From assembly GCA_002083615.1 (NCBI GenBank), contig MSXO01000012.1, positions 1 to 64,000 of the forward strand: a stretch of 64,000 nucleotides of DNA, in the 5' to 3' direction. The notes under the pieces are model-generated. The model searched no databases and was not told the origin of the DNA. It was given only the letters and a program-made list of their open reading frames with translations. This document shows, piece after piece, positions 34,900 through 43,032 of the stretch. A program made the translations under genes and the position numbers. The first letter of the stretch is position 1; each line of letters begins with the position of its first letter. This DNA is from Proteobacteria bacterium ST_bin11. Its GTDB lineage: Bacteria; Pseudomonadota; Gammaproteobacteria; Methylococcales; Methylomonadaceae.

Positions 34900-37293
34900 C
34901 TAGCGTCCCAAGCTACGCTCCAAGTCCAGTAATAGCTGGGTAGTCTGCAATACGGTATCCGGATTCAAACTCATAGAATCGATACCGATCTCAACCAGAT
35001 ATTCGGCCATTTCCGGATAATCGGACGGCGCTTGACCGCACAACCCCGAATGGCGACCATTGCGCCGCGCGCCCTCAACAGCCCACTTGATCATAGTCTT
35101 GACACCCAGGTCCCGCTCATCAAAGTCGTTGGCAACGATTTCCGAATCGCGATCTACCCCTAAGGTTAATTGGGTCAAGTCGTTGGAGCCAATCGAAAAA
35201 CCGTCGAACAATTTCGCGAATTCGTCGATCAGGATGACGTTGTTCGGTATTTCGCACATCACATAAATTTCCAGACCATCTTCGCCGCGCTTTAAACCCA
35301 ACTCTGCCATGTAAGCCAATACTTTCTCAGCTTCCTCTATCCGCCGACAAAACGGGAGCATCAACACCACGTTCTTCAGACCCATCTGTTCACGCACCCG
35401 CTTCATTGCCGCGCATTCTAAGGCAAACCCCTCGGCATAAGCCGGATGCACATAGCGGGAGGCGCCGCGAAAACCGATCATCGGATTGGCCTCGTCGCGC
35501 TCGAACCAGCGCCCGCCCAACAAGGTCGCGTACTCGTTGGTTTTAAAATCCGACATCCGCACGACCACCGGTTTGGGATAAAACGCCGCCGCTATGGTGC
35601 CAACCCCTTCCGCCAAGCGTTGAATGAAAAACTCTTCCGGCTCGGCATAGCCTTCGGTCAAACGCTTTAGTTGCTCCAGTTCACTGGCGTCCGCGACTTT
35701 TTCCGGATGGATCAAGGCCATCGGGTGAGCCTTGATGTATTCGGTAATAATAAATTCCATCCGCGCCAAACCGACGCCATCATTGGGCAGAAAGCTGAGT
35801 TTAAATGCCAACTCAGGATTGCCCAGATTGAGCATGATCTTGGTTTTTGGCCGCTGTAATTGCGACAAATCAGTATGCTTCACTTCAAAATCCAGCCGGC
35901 CAGCATAGACTTTGCCGACATCGCCTTCCGCACACGATACCGTGACCATACTGCCGCTTGCTATCGCTGCCGTCGCGTTCTCACAACCTATCACAGCCGG
36001 CACACCCAGCTCACGAGCAATGATCGCTGCGTGACAGGTTCTGCCACCGCGATTGGTAACAATAGCGGCGGCTGTTTTCATCACCGGCTCCCAATCCGGC
36101 GTGGTCATATCGGCCACCAGCACTTCACCCGGTTTGAAACTACCCAGTTTGGCGACATTGTCTATCACCCGCGCCTGACCCACCGCGATCTTGCTGCCGA
36201 CGGCATGCCCCTTGACGGTGGCTTCGCCTGGTTGTTTGAGTTGGTATTGCTCCAAGACATTGCCGACCTTTTGCGAAGCCACGGTTTCCGGGCGGGCTTG
36301 CACGATATAAAACTTACCGTCCAACCCATCCTTAGCCCATTCCATATCCATAGGCCGGCCATAATGGCGCTCGATTTTCAGCGCGTAATCGGCCAGTTGC
36401 AGCACTTCGCTGTCATCGATACAAAATTGCCGGCGCTCTCGAGTTGACGTGGCGACATTGCGAATCGGTTCGCGGGTACGGCCGTCGCTATAAATCATCT
36501 TGATTTTTTTCGCACCTAGCGTGCGCCTTAATACCGCCCGATAGCCTTGGGCAAAGGTGGGTTTATGCACGTAAAATTCGTCGGGATCGACCGCGCCCTG
36601 CACCACGTTTTCGCCCAATCCATAGGCGCCGGTGATAAACACCGCGTCGCTAAAGCCTGACTCGGTATCCAGGGAGAACATCACGCCGCTGGCCGCCAAA
36701 TCGGAACGTACCATTTTCATCACGCCAATCGACAAACCAATTTTGAAATGATCAAAGCCTTGATCAAGCCGGTAATGAATTGCCCGGTCGGTAAACAAAC
36801 TGGCGAAACAGCGTTTGCAGGCATCGAGCAAAGCTTGGCCGCCGCGAATATTTAAATAGGTATCCTGTTGACCGGCAAAACTGGCGGTAGGCAAATCCTC
36901 GGCAGTGGCGGAACTGCGCACCGCGACGGTTAAATCGTCTTGATATTGTTGTTGCAATTGTCCGAAAGCATCCAATATTTGCTGCTGCAAATCGGCGGGT
37001 AAGGGCGCGGCAAACACCAGATCCCGCGCCTGTTGCGCGCGGCGGGCCAACTCTGCGACGTCGTCGACATCGACATTATCCAGCAACCCGTGCAAATGCG
37101 GCCAAGCGTCGGCCTGATCGAGCATGTAACGATAGGCTTCGGCGGTAATGGCAAAACCGTTGGGGACAATCACACCCTCCGAGGCCAACTCGCGATACAT
37201 CTCACCGAGAGAGGCATTTTTACCGCCGACCAGCGGAATGTCGTTAATGGTGAGTTCAGAAAACCAGCGGATGTATTGATTTTGCTCCGACAT
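34900..37293 (-). CDS. ppsA: Phosphoenolpyruvate synthase
   Basis: The 797-residue enzyme converts pyruvate and ATP to phosphoenolpyruvate, AMP and phosphate, feeding gluconeogenesis. The N-terminal nucleotide domain has LVGGKNASLGEM and VRSSATAEDLPTASFAGQQ. The phosphohistidine domain has GGRTCHAAIIARELG (His near residue 420), and the C-terminal PEP-binding barrel ends with CGQAPSDYPE and GIDSMSLNPDTV. ATG 37293 has AAGGAG at good spacing and is preferred over an upstream in-frame start at 37335. In type I methanotrophs this enzyme links the pyruvate and sugar-phosphate pools. Confidence 0.96.
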   Translation of the reverse strand: MSEQNQYIRWFSELTINDIPLVGGKNASLGEMYRELASEGVIVPNGFAITAEAYRYMLDQADAWPHLHGLLDNVDVDDVAELARRAQQARDLVFAAPLPADLQQQILDAFGQLQQQYQDDLTVAVRSSATAEDLPTASFAGQQDTYLNIRGGQALLDACKRCFASLFTDRAIHYRLDQGFDHFKIGLSIGVMKMVRSDLAASGVMFSLDTESGFSDAVFITGAYGLGENVVQGAVDPDEFYVHKPTFAQGYRAVLRRTLGAKKIKMIYSDGRTREPIRNVATSTRERRQFCIDDSEVLQLADYALKIERHYGRPMDMEWAKDGLDGKFYIVQARPETVASQKVGNVLEQYQLKQPGEATVKGHAVGSKIAVGQARVIDNVAKLGSFKPGEVLVADMTTPDWEPVMKTAAAIVTNRGGRTCHAAIIARELGVPAVIGCENATAAIASGSMVTVSCAEGDVGKVYAGRLDFEVKHTDLSQLQRPKTKIMLNLGNPELAFKLSFLPNDGVGLARMEFIITEYIKAHPMALIHPEKVADASELEQLKRLTEGYAEPEEFFIQRLAEGVGTIAAAFYPKPVVVRMSDFKTNEYATLLGGRWFERDEANPMIGFRGASRYVHPAYAEGFALECAAMKRVREQMGLKNVVLMLPFCRRIEEAEKVLAYMAELGLKRGEDGLEIYVMCEIPNNVILIDEFAKLFDGFSIGSNDLTQLTLGVDRDSEIVANDFDERDLGVKTMIKWAVEGARRNGRHSGLCGQAPSDYPEMAEYLVEIGIDSMSLNPDTVLQTTQLLLDLERSLGR

Positions 37294-37371
37294 GATGCGC
37301 TCCTTGGCTGTTGTTATGCTTATAACCGTAAGCATACGCCGTTCAGAGCAATCGGCAAGCGCTTCGTCTGA

Positions 37372-38520
37372 CTAGAGAGAGCCCCCGTTCAAAGGCTGAC
37401 GAGCTGACTCGACGCGATTACGCCCGGCATCCTTCGCTGCATACAGGGCTTTATCTGCAGCCCCTATCAATGCCGCCGAGGAAACACCGCTTGCCGGGTA
37501 TGTGGCCACACCAAAAGATGCGGTAACGGCAATGGTTCTGTCCGAAACAACTATGGGTTGTGCCGCCAGGGCCGAACGTATCAATTCGGCCCGCTCACTG
37601 GCTGTTTGTTGCGAGGTGTCCGGCAACACCAGAAAAAACTCTTCGCCGCCATAGCGGCAATCCAAATCGCTAGCGCGCGCATGACGCTTTAGAATGTCGG
37701 CGAATACTTTCAAGACTGCATCGCCGGCCTGATGTCCGTAACAATCGTTGATCATTTTAAAATGATCCAGATCGCTCATCACCACACTCACCTCATAGCC
37801 TTGTCGTTCCGCCAGAAGCAATTCACGTTCCAAATTTTCGTTAAGGAACAGTCGGTTATATAGGCCGGTTAAAGGATCGTGAATCGCCTGGAATTGGAGC
37901 TGCTCGTGCAAGGCTTTGACTTGCCGCTCGGACCGCAAGCGTTCGCTAATATCCGCCAACACCGCGATCACAGCAGGTTTGCCGCCAATGTCGATTGCCG
38001 GACTACCTGATACTTCTACAGTAATCAACTGACCATTTCTGCGATAGGCATTGGCGATAAAATTAATTTTGGCAAGATCCTTGTTTAAGGCTTTCTGCAT
38101 TGCTTCACGCAGGGCAGGCTGATCCACATCGCTGATAAGTTCCATCATGCCCATATTCAAGAGGTGATCGACCTCGTAATCGAAGATTTCCGCAAACTTA
38201 GGATTAACGTAATGAAAACGGTCTTCGATAATCATGGTTATGCCAACCAAGGATTGATCCAGAACCCGGTGAAACTTTTCCTCGGCCTCTTGCAACGCCC
38301 GATTGATTTTCTCGTTCTCCCGCAACGCCGCTTCCAACTCCTTTGTCCGAGCCCGTACCAAATTCTCCAGCATAATCGTGGTTTGAAATTGATCAAAATC
38401 CGAACAATGCTGGCTAGAACTGTGCTCCACTCGATTCATCAAGGCTTCTACAACCTTATTCAGGCGAACGATTTCCGCCCTTAATTCGCTCTCTATATCG
38501 AGTGTATCTGTGTCAATCAT
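37372..38520 (-). CDS. PAS-GGDEF diguanylate cyclase
   Basis: The 382-residue protein starts with a helical, probably coiled region (1-80). A PAS domain follows (about 85-200: HRVLDQSLVGITMIIEDRFHYVNPKFAEIF and a PAC-like NGQLITVEVSGSPA). The GGDEF domain has HDPLTGLYNRLFL and the active loop YGGEEF near residue 291, so the cyclase should be active. An RxxD inhibitory site is not obvious before it. The ATG overlaps the stop of the upstream FIST gene by 8 bases, so the two are translated together. Confidence 0.93.
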   Translation of the reverse strand: MIDTDTLDIESELRAEIVRLNKVVEALMNRVEHSSSQHCSDFDQFQTTIMLENLVRARTKELEAALRENEKINRALQEAEEKFHRVLDQSLVGITMIIEDRFHYVNPKFAEIFDYEVDHLLNMGMMELISDVDQPALREAMQKALNKDLAKINFIANAYRRNGQLITVEVSGSPAIDIGGKPAVIAVLADISERLRSERQVKALHEQLQFQAIHDPLTGLYNRLFLNENLERELLLAERQGYEVSVVMSDLDHFKMINDCYGHQAGDAVLKVFADILKRHARASDLDCRYGGEEFFLVLPDTSQQTASERAELIRSALAAQPIVVSDRTIAVTASFGVATYPASGVSSAALIGAADKALYAAKDAGRNRVESARQPLNGGSL

Positions 38521-39673
38521 CCTCTATACACCTGTCAACTATACCAATGGCAACAGCAGCAAACGTCTGATTGACGTGCACGCCGCGAAACTGCTCGCCA
38601 TACGTATTGAAACCTATCACATTGTTATCACTCAGTATTTTTTCTGCTTGCGCCGTCAACCCGCGTTGTACCAACTCAAGCTTTCTAAGTATGCAATCGC
38701 AAGCTAGCGTGACCTGCGGCTGACCGATCTCTGCCCGAACTTCGGCGAACGCCTGCTGTAGACTTTCGATAGGATCTACCCCACGCGCGACTCTCAACAC
38801 CAAGCCTTCCTCGATAGCGCAGTAAAAAGTCAGGCTTTGATCGGCATTTGCACTGCGAATAGCCCGCACATAAAAACTACCATCGATAGCCACCACGACC
38901 GGCGCTGCGGCAAAATGCGCGGGGCTCAACGCTTCGACCGGAACCCCAATGAGTCTGGCGTATTCCGGGGCCGCCGGTAGCCCGTTAATTTCATGTACGA
39001 TGCGCCGCCTGGAATCCGCGTGTGTGACCACCAATCTTTCCGCAGTCGGTACAAAATGTTGGGCTTTGAAGATTTTAAAAGGTAACGACGTATGCATCAG
39101 CAATAACGCGGCACTGTCGGTATGAAAGTCGCCATCGAAGTAGACGTATGTTTTATGGAACTGCAAGTCGTCCGCCGCCGAACCGCCGATCATGGCGATA
39201 TTGCCCAATACGCCTTGTATCGCATGCGTGACCTGCTCTTCGCGCACCGACAAGCCATCGATCAACAAGAAACCGAAGCAATTTTCGGCATTAAGATGCG
39301 TGACTTTATCTTGCAAACCATACAATAGTTCGTTCGCAACCACGTGCCCTTCGGAGATACGAAACTGTTCCAAATTACTGATTAGCGCGCTGGTCGCGAT
39401 AAAATCCGGCGCAGAAAAGCCGACAGCTACCAGGCTTTGTTGAGTGAGCCCTGAGTCGCCTATTTCGCCAGAGGTCGTGCAACCAATCACTTGCATACCT
39501 TGAAATCGGTGTCTTATTTCGGACGCCAGCAAAGTTCGGTCGTAACTAGTCGAGCAAAAGAATATAACCAGAGCTGTATCGGCTTGCAGCAAACCTAAAG
39601 CAAGTTCTTCAACCGCGTGCTGGGGATCCGATAAAAAAGAATGGGCAATGCGAATTGCCGTGCGGCGACTCAT
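38513..39673 (-). CDS. FIST sensor domain protein
   Basis: The 386-residue soluble protein consists of FIST_N (about 25-220: VIFFCSTSYDRTLLASEI, VIGCTTSGEIGDSGLTQQS and GGSAADDLQFHKTYVYFDG) and FIST_C (about 220-370: EYARLIGVPVEALSPAHFAA, ending with NVIGFNTYGEQF). FIST domains are thought to sense small ligands such as amino acids in signalling proteins. Here the output is the downstream diguanylate cyclase, whose gene overlaps by 8 bases. A 9-bp tandem repeat lies 24-66 bases upstream of the ATG. Confidence 0.92.
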   Translation of the reverse strand: MSRRTAIRIAHSFLSDPQHAVEELALGLLQADTALVIFFCSTSYDRTLLASEIRHRFQGMQVIGCTTSGEIGDSGLTQQSLVAVGFSAPDFIATSALISNLEQFRISEGHVVANELLYGLQDKVTHLNAENCFGFLLIDGLSVREEQVTHAIQGVLGNIAMIGGSAADDLQFHKTYVYFDGDFHTDSAALLLMHTSLPFKIFKAQHFVPTAERLVVTHADSRRRIVHEINGLPAAPEYARLIGVPVEALSPAHFAAAPVVVAIDGSFYVRAIRSANADQSLTFYCAIEEGLVLRVARGVDPIESLQQAFAEVRAEIGQPQVTLACDCILRKLELVQRGLTAQAEKILSDNNVIGFNTYGEQFRGVHVNQTFAAVAIGIVDRCIEDD

Positions 39674-39696
39674 TTGCGTTCTAGGCAGTTATTGTT

Positions 39697-39739
39697 GACG
39701 GAATGGACGGAATGGACGGAATGGACGGAATGGACGGAT
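39697..39739. repeat. 9-bp tandem repeat in the FIST leader
   Basis: The unit GACGGAATG is repeated perfectly four times and followed by GACGGAT, about 4.8 copies. It lies between hldD and the FIST gene, within 70 bases of the FIST start codon. Such arrays can change copy number by slippage. Confidence 0.95.
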
Positions 39740-39837
39740 ATTCTACAACCGGGCCTAGACTGTGCTGCAGAAAAAATCCAAAACTGTCCGGATTTACTTA
39801 CAAATATCATCTTTAGAGATGACAGACATTGACCTTA

Positions 39838-40779
39838 CTAGCCGTTCAACCATTCCATATAAAGTTGTACGCCTTGCTCGACACTTTTGAATTGATGCTG
39901 ACACCCGGTAGCTCTCAGATTATCGAGGTTAGCTTCGGTGAAGCTTTGATAGCAACCTTTCAGATGCTCGGGAAACGGTATGTATTTGATCTGCCCGCGC
40001 TGATGATAACGAATCACCGCGTTAGCGACATCGTTAAACGTCTGGCTACGGCCTGTCCCGCAATTATAGATGCCGGATACCTGGGGATTGTCCAGAAACC
40101 AAAGATTAATATCCACCACGTCGCCAACATAAACAAAGTCACGGCGCTGCTCGCCGTTGCCGTAACCGTCGCAACCTTCGAATAAGCGTAATTCATCGGA
40201 ATCTTTGATCTGATTATTCAAATGAAAGGCAACGCTGGCCATGCTGCCCTTGTGGGCTTCGCGCGGACCATAGACATTGAAATAGCGTAAACCTACTACT
40301 TGTGCTGTCAGCTTTTGGTGTCTGCGCAAATATTGGTCGAACTGAAACTTGGAATACCCATAAACGTTCAACGGGCCTTCGTAAGCTAATTTTTCTTTGA
40401 AGGTTAAATCGGCACCGTACGTGGCGGCGCTAGAAGCGTATATGAACGGGATTTTGTGGCTTTGGCAATAATGAAACAGGGTTTTACTGTATTCATAATT
40501 ATTGTCCATCATGTATCGACCGTCCCACTCCGTAGTACTGGAACAGGCACCCTGATGGAATATGGCTTCTATCGCTTCTGCTTGAAAAGCACCTTGCTGC
40601 AGTCGTTCCAAAAAGGTGCTTCTATCCAAATAATCCGCAATCTTGCAGTCGACCAAGTTCCGGTATTTGATACCGTTGCTTAAATGGTCGACTACTAAAA
40701 TATCATCATAACCGCGAGCGTTCAGCCCTAACACCAGATTGCTGCCGATAAAGCCGGCGCCACCGGTTACGATGATCAC
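39838..40779 (-). CDS. hldD: ADP-L-glycero-D-manno-heptose 6-epimerase
   Basis: The 313-residue short-chain dehydrogenase-like enzyme makes the heptose donor for the LPS inner core. MIIVTGGAGFIGSNLV binds NADP, the catalytic YGYSKFQFDQ supplies Tyr and Lys, and RYFNVYGPREAHKGSMASVAFHL is typical of HldD. It starts 5 bases after the rplI stop and is thus the last gene of the rpsF operon. Confidence 0.96.
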   Translation of the reverse strand: MIIVTGGAGFIGSNLVLGLNARGYDDILVVDHLSNGIKYRNLVDCKIADYLDRSTFLERLQQGAFQAEAIEAIFHQGACSSTTEWDGRYMMDNNYEYSKTLFHYCQSHKIPFIYASSAATYGADLTFKEKLAYEGPLNVYGYSKFQFDQYLRRHQKLTAQVVGLRYFNVYGPREAHKGSMASVAFHLNNQIKDSDELRLFEGCDGYGNGEQRRDFVYVGDVVDINLWFLDNPQVSGIYNCGTGRSQTFNDVANAVIRYHQRGQIKYIPFPEHLKGCYQSFTEANLDNLRATGCQHQFKSVEQGVQLYMEWLNG

Positions 40780-40784
40780 GAATT

Positions 40785-41231
40785 TTACTCAGCGACGACT
40801 TTGACAGGCAGCGTGATCACAACATCAGTATGCAAATTGATAGCAATGTTGTATTCGCCGATGTTGCGGATGACGCCGTTTGGCAAACGTATTTCGTGTT
40901 TCTCGACTTTGATGCCGGCAGCAGTAATAGCATCTGCAATGTTTTGCGTACCGACCGAACCGAATAAGCGGCCTTCGTCACCGGTTTTGTGCGCAATAGA
41001 CACGTTCAGTTTGCTGAGCGCTTCGCCACGTGCGTTGGCGGCGGCCAATTTTTCAGCAGCTTGCTTTTCCAACTCGGCGCGACGCTCTTCGAACTCTCTG
41101 ATTTTTTTAGGCGTTGCAGGAACTGCTTTGCCTTGTGGGATCAGATAGTTTCTGCCGTAACCCGCTTTTATGGTTACTTTGTCGCCCAGGTTACCCAGGT
41201 TCGCCGTTTTTTCCAGAAGAATGACTTCCAT
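40785..41231 (-). CDS. rplI: 50S ribosomal protein L9
   Basis: The 148-residue protein has the two-domain L9 form: an N-terminal rRNA-binding domain (MEVILLEKTANLGNLGDKVTIKAGYGRNYLIPQGKA), a long connecting helix and a C-terminal domain. It belongs to the rpsF-rpsR-rplI operon, here with a membrane-protein gene inserted before it. Confidence 0.98.
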   Translation of the reverse strand: MEVILLEKTANLGNLGDKVTIKAGYGRNYLIPQGKAVPATPKKIREFEERRAELEKQAAEKLAAANARGEALSKLNVSIAHKTGDEGRLFGSVGTQNIADAITAAGIKVEKHEIRLPNGVIRNIGEYNIAINLHTDVVITLPVKVVAE

Positions 41232-41277
41232 CGTTTTTTACCTCTTAGATCGACTTGATTGTCGAAAAATCGGGAGC

Positions 41278-42186
41278 TTACGCCCCTTTTGGTTTTAGTT
41301 TATTTCGTAAGTCCAGCCAAGTATCGGTCAACCCGCATAAGACAATCACTACCATTACATGCGGGATTAACATCAGTGTGACGTATAAAAATGGCACCAT
41401 AAACCGGCTGCCTTTCATAACCGAAAACGCCGCGTGCAACACTGCTGTGCCTATCATCGTATAGGTCACCAGGAGCACCAATAACACGTTCCAACACAGT
41501 TCAGCAGTCTTGCCGGAAGTAAGCATTGCTAATCCCGCCACGAGCAAGGTCATTAAGGTCAGGTGTACATGCCCTTTCAAGGCCAAGAACTCAGCTCTGA
41601 AACCACCCGGGTTGTATAGAGCCGCTTGCCACCATCTGGCCAAAAACAAGCCAAACAGCAAGCCGTAAACACTGCCAGCAGCAGCAACCCCGGTCATAAA
41701 ATGCGCCAAGAGTTCTGCAGACTGCTTAATTTGCTCCAAGGATACGTCGGTTTTGCCTTCAAGCATCGGCTGCAACATGAAGCTCAGCACTTCCCGCCAC
41801 AGTTGTACCGGCTGTTCCTGAATCGTATATATCCCCAACACCACCGCAACACCCAACAACACGGCAATTTCAATTGCCAGTGTTAGATAACGGCCCTCGC
41901 GCAGTACTATGGAAATCAGCCAAACCGGCAGCCAAAAAGCCAAGCCATACAGCAAGGCATATTGGTAATTACCTATCAATAAGGTACTTAACACGGCGGC
42001 TGCGACACATGAGCAAATCAGCACATACAAGCCTTCACTAGCTCCACGCCTCAATGTTACCAATGACACTGCCGCAGAACTTACGATACTTACGGGAGGA
42101 AAAAGCAGCGACAGCAAGGCCAAACTGGATGCGACCGTCATGGCCTGCATCCGTCCTTTCATAATGAAAGTGGCCAGAAATTGCAC
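41278..42186 (-). CDS. DUF2232 (YybS-like) membrane protein
   Basis: The 302-residue protein has about eight hydrophobic segments and almost no soluble region, consistent with the DUF2232/YybS family. It starts with GTG at 42186, preceded by GAGGAG. It lies between rpsR and rplI, a position this family also takes in other bacteria, but its function is unknown. No catalytic motif is seen. Confidence 0.8.
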   Translation of the reverse strand: MQFLATFIMKGRMQAMTVASSLALLSLLFPPVSIVSSAAVSLVTLRRGASEGLYVLICSCVAAAVLSTLLIGNYQYALLYGLAFWLPVWLISIVLREGRYLTLAIEIAVLLGVAVVLGIYTIQEQPVQLWREVLSFMLQPMLEGKTDVSLEQIKQSAELLAHFMTGVAAAGSVYGLLFGLFLARWWQAALYNPGGFRAEFLALKGHVHLTLMTLLVAGLAMLTSGKTAELCWNVLLVLLVTYTMIGTAVLHAAFSVMKGSRFMVPFLYVTLMLIPHVMVVIVLCGLTDTWLDLRNKLKPKGA

Positions 42187-42207
42187 GCGCTATCTCCTCG
42201 CGTTAAA

Positions 42208-42438
42208 TCACTTGTGTGCGTCGCAGAACGGCAACAAAGCCAGAAACCGCGCTTGTTTAATTGCGGAAGTCAACTGTCTTTGATATTTCGCACTGGTGCC
42301 AGTAATGCGGCTAGGAATGATTTTGCCGGTTTCGGTAACGTACTCGCTCAATAAATCCAGATCTTTATAATCGATTACGATCGCGTCTTCGCCGCTGAAG
42401 CGGCAACCTTTTTTGCGTCTAATGTTATTACGTGCCAT
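42208..42438 (-). CDS. rpsR: 30S ribosomal protein S18
   Basis: The 76-residue protein has ARNNIRRKKGCRFSG at the start and IIPSRITGTSAKYQRQLTSAIKQARFLALLPFCD, the canonical S18 core. It pairs with S6 on the 30S platform. I prefer ATG 42438 over the GTG one codon earlier. Confidence 0.98.
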   Translation of the reverse strand: MARNNIRRKKGCRFSGEDAIVIDYKDLDLLSEYVTETGKIIPSRITGTSAKYQRQLTSAIKQARFLALLPFCDAHK

Positions 42439-42463
42439 CACAATTCTCTTGGTTCAATGTTGA

Positions 42464-42892
42464 TTATTCGGAATCCGCTAAAACTTCAGTCCCTTCGACG
42501 ACTTCTACTTCAGCTTCTTCGGTTTCTTCTTCGACTTCTTCCTTAACGCGACTACCGGCTTTTTGGCCGTCGTTGCCGCTCACAGCAATCGCTGAAGGCT
42601 CAGTTACGGCAGCTTTTTGCGCCAAGGTTTGGCTACGCAAAATAGCATCGTTGAATCGAAAACCGCTTTCCAGTTCTTCAAGAGTGGCTTGGTCGCATTC
42701 GATATTCATCAACACATAATGTGCTTTGTGAATTTTTTTGATAGGGTAGGCCAAATGTCTACGGCCCCAATCTTCCAAACGGTGAATTTTGCCTGCGGCG
42801 TCTTCAACGGTGGATTTATAACGTTCTATCATAGCCGGCACCTGAGCACTTTGGTCAGGGTGGACTAAGAAGACGATTTCATAATGTCGCAT
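42464..42892 (-). CDS. rpsF: 30S ribosomal protein S6
   Basis: The 142-residue protein has the S6 fold: RHYEIVFLVHPDQSAQVPAMIERY, RRHLAYPIKKIHKAHYVLMN and DAILRSQTL. The tail of about 40 residues is strongly acidic (EEVEEETEEAEVEVVEG), as in E. coli, where glutamates are added by RimK. AAGGAG lies before the ATG. It is the first gene of its operon. Confidence 0.97.
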   Translation of the reverse strand: MRHYEIVFLVHPDQSAQVPAMIERYKSTVEDAAGKIHRLEDWGRRHLAYPIKKIHKAHYVLMNIECDQATLEELESGFRFNDAILRSQTLAQKAAVTEPSAIAVSGNDGQKAGSRVKEEVEEETEEAEVEVVEGTEVLADSE

Positions 42893-42976
42893 GATTTCTC
42901 CTTACGGGTTTAAAAGCCTCCCATCCATCTGGACAGTGAAGCAAGGGACGGGGATAAATTCCCCAAAAAGCTGGGC

Positions 42977-43005
42977 ATTATAGAAATAGGCGCTGTTTTT
43001 GCAAA
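42977..43005 (-). promoter_or_regulatory. Sigma-70 promoter of the rpsF operon
   Basis: On the minus strand TTTGCA, a 17-base spacer and a perfect TATAAT are followed by GC-rich GCCCAG. The leader to the rpsF ATG is about 75 bases. The -35 box and spacer lie inside the hairpin that follows fliK. Confidence 0.7.
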
Positions 43006-43027
43006 GCTATTTTTCAACAGCGCCTAT
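42986..43027 (-). terminator. Hairpin downstream of fliK
   Basis: A 10-base perfect inverted repeat (ATAGGCGCTG / CAGCGCCTAT) with a 22-base loop begins 5 bases after the fliK stop. Only a short T-rich stretch (TTTCT) follows, so termination may be incomplete. It overlaps the rpsF promoter. Confidence 0.6.
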
Positions 43028-43032
43028 GGAGA

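Noticed and set aside
39641..39832. Plus-strand frame with repeated Thr-Glu-Trp units
   Set aside because: It merely translates the 9-bp tandem repeat. It has no family features and starts inside the FIST gene on the other strand.
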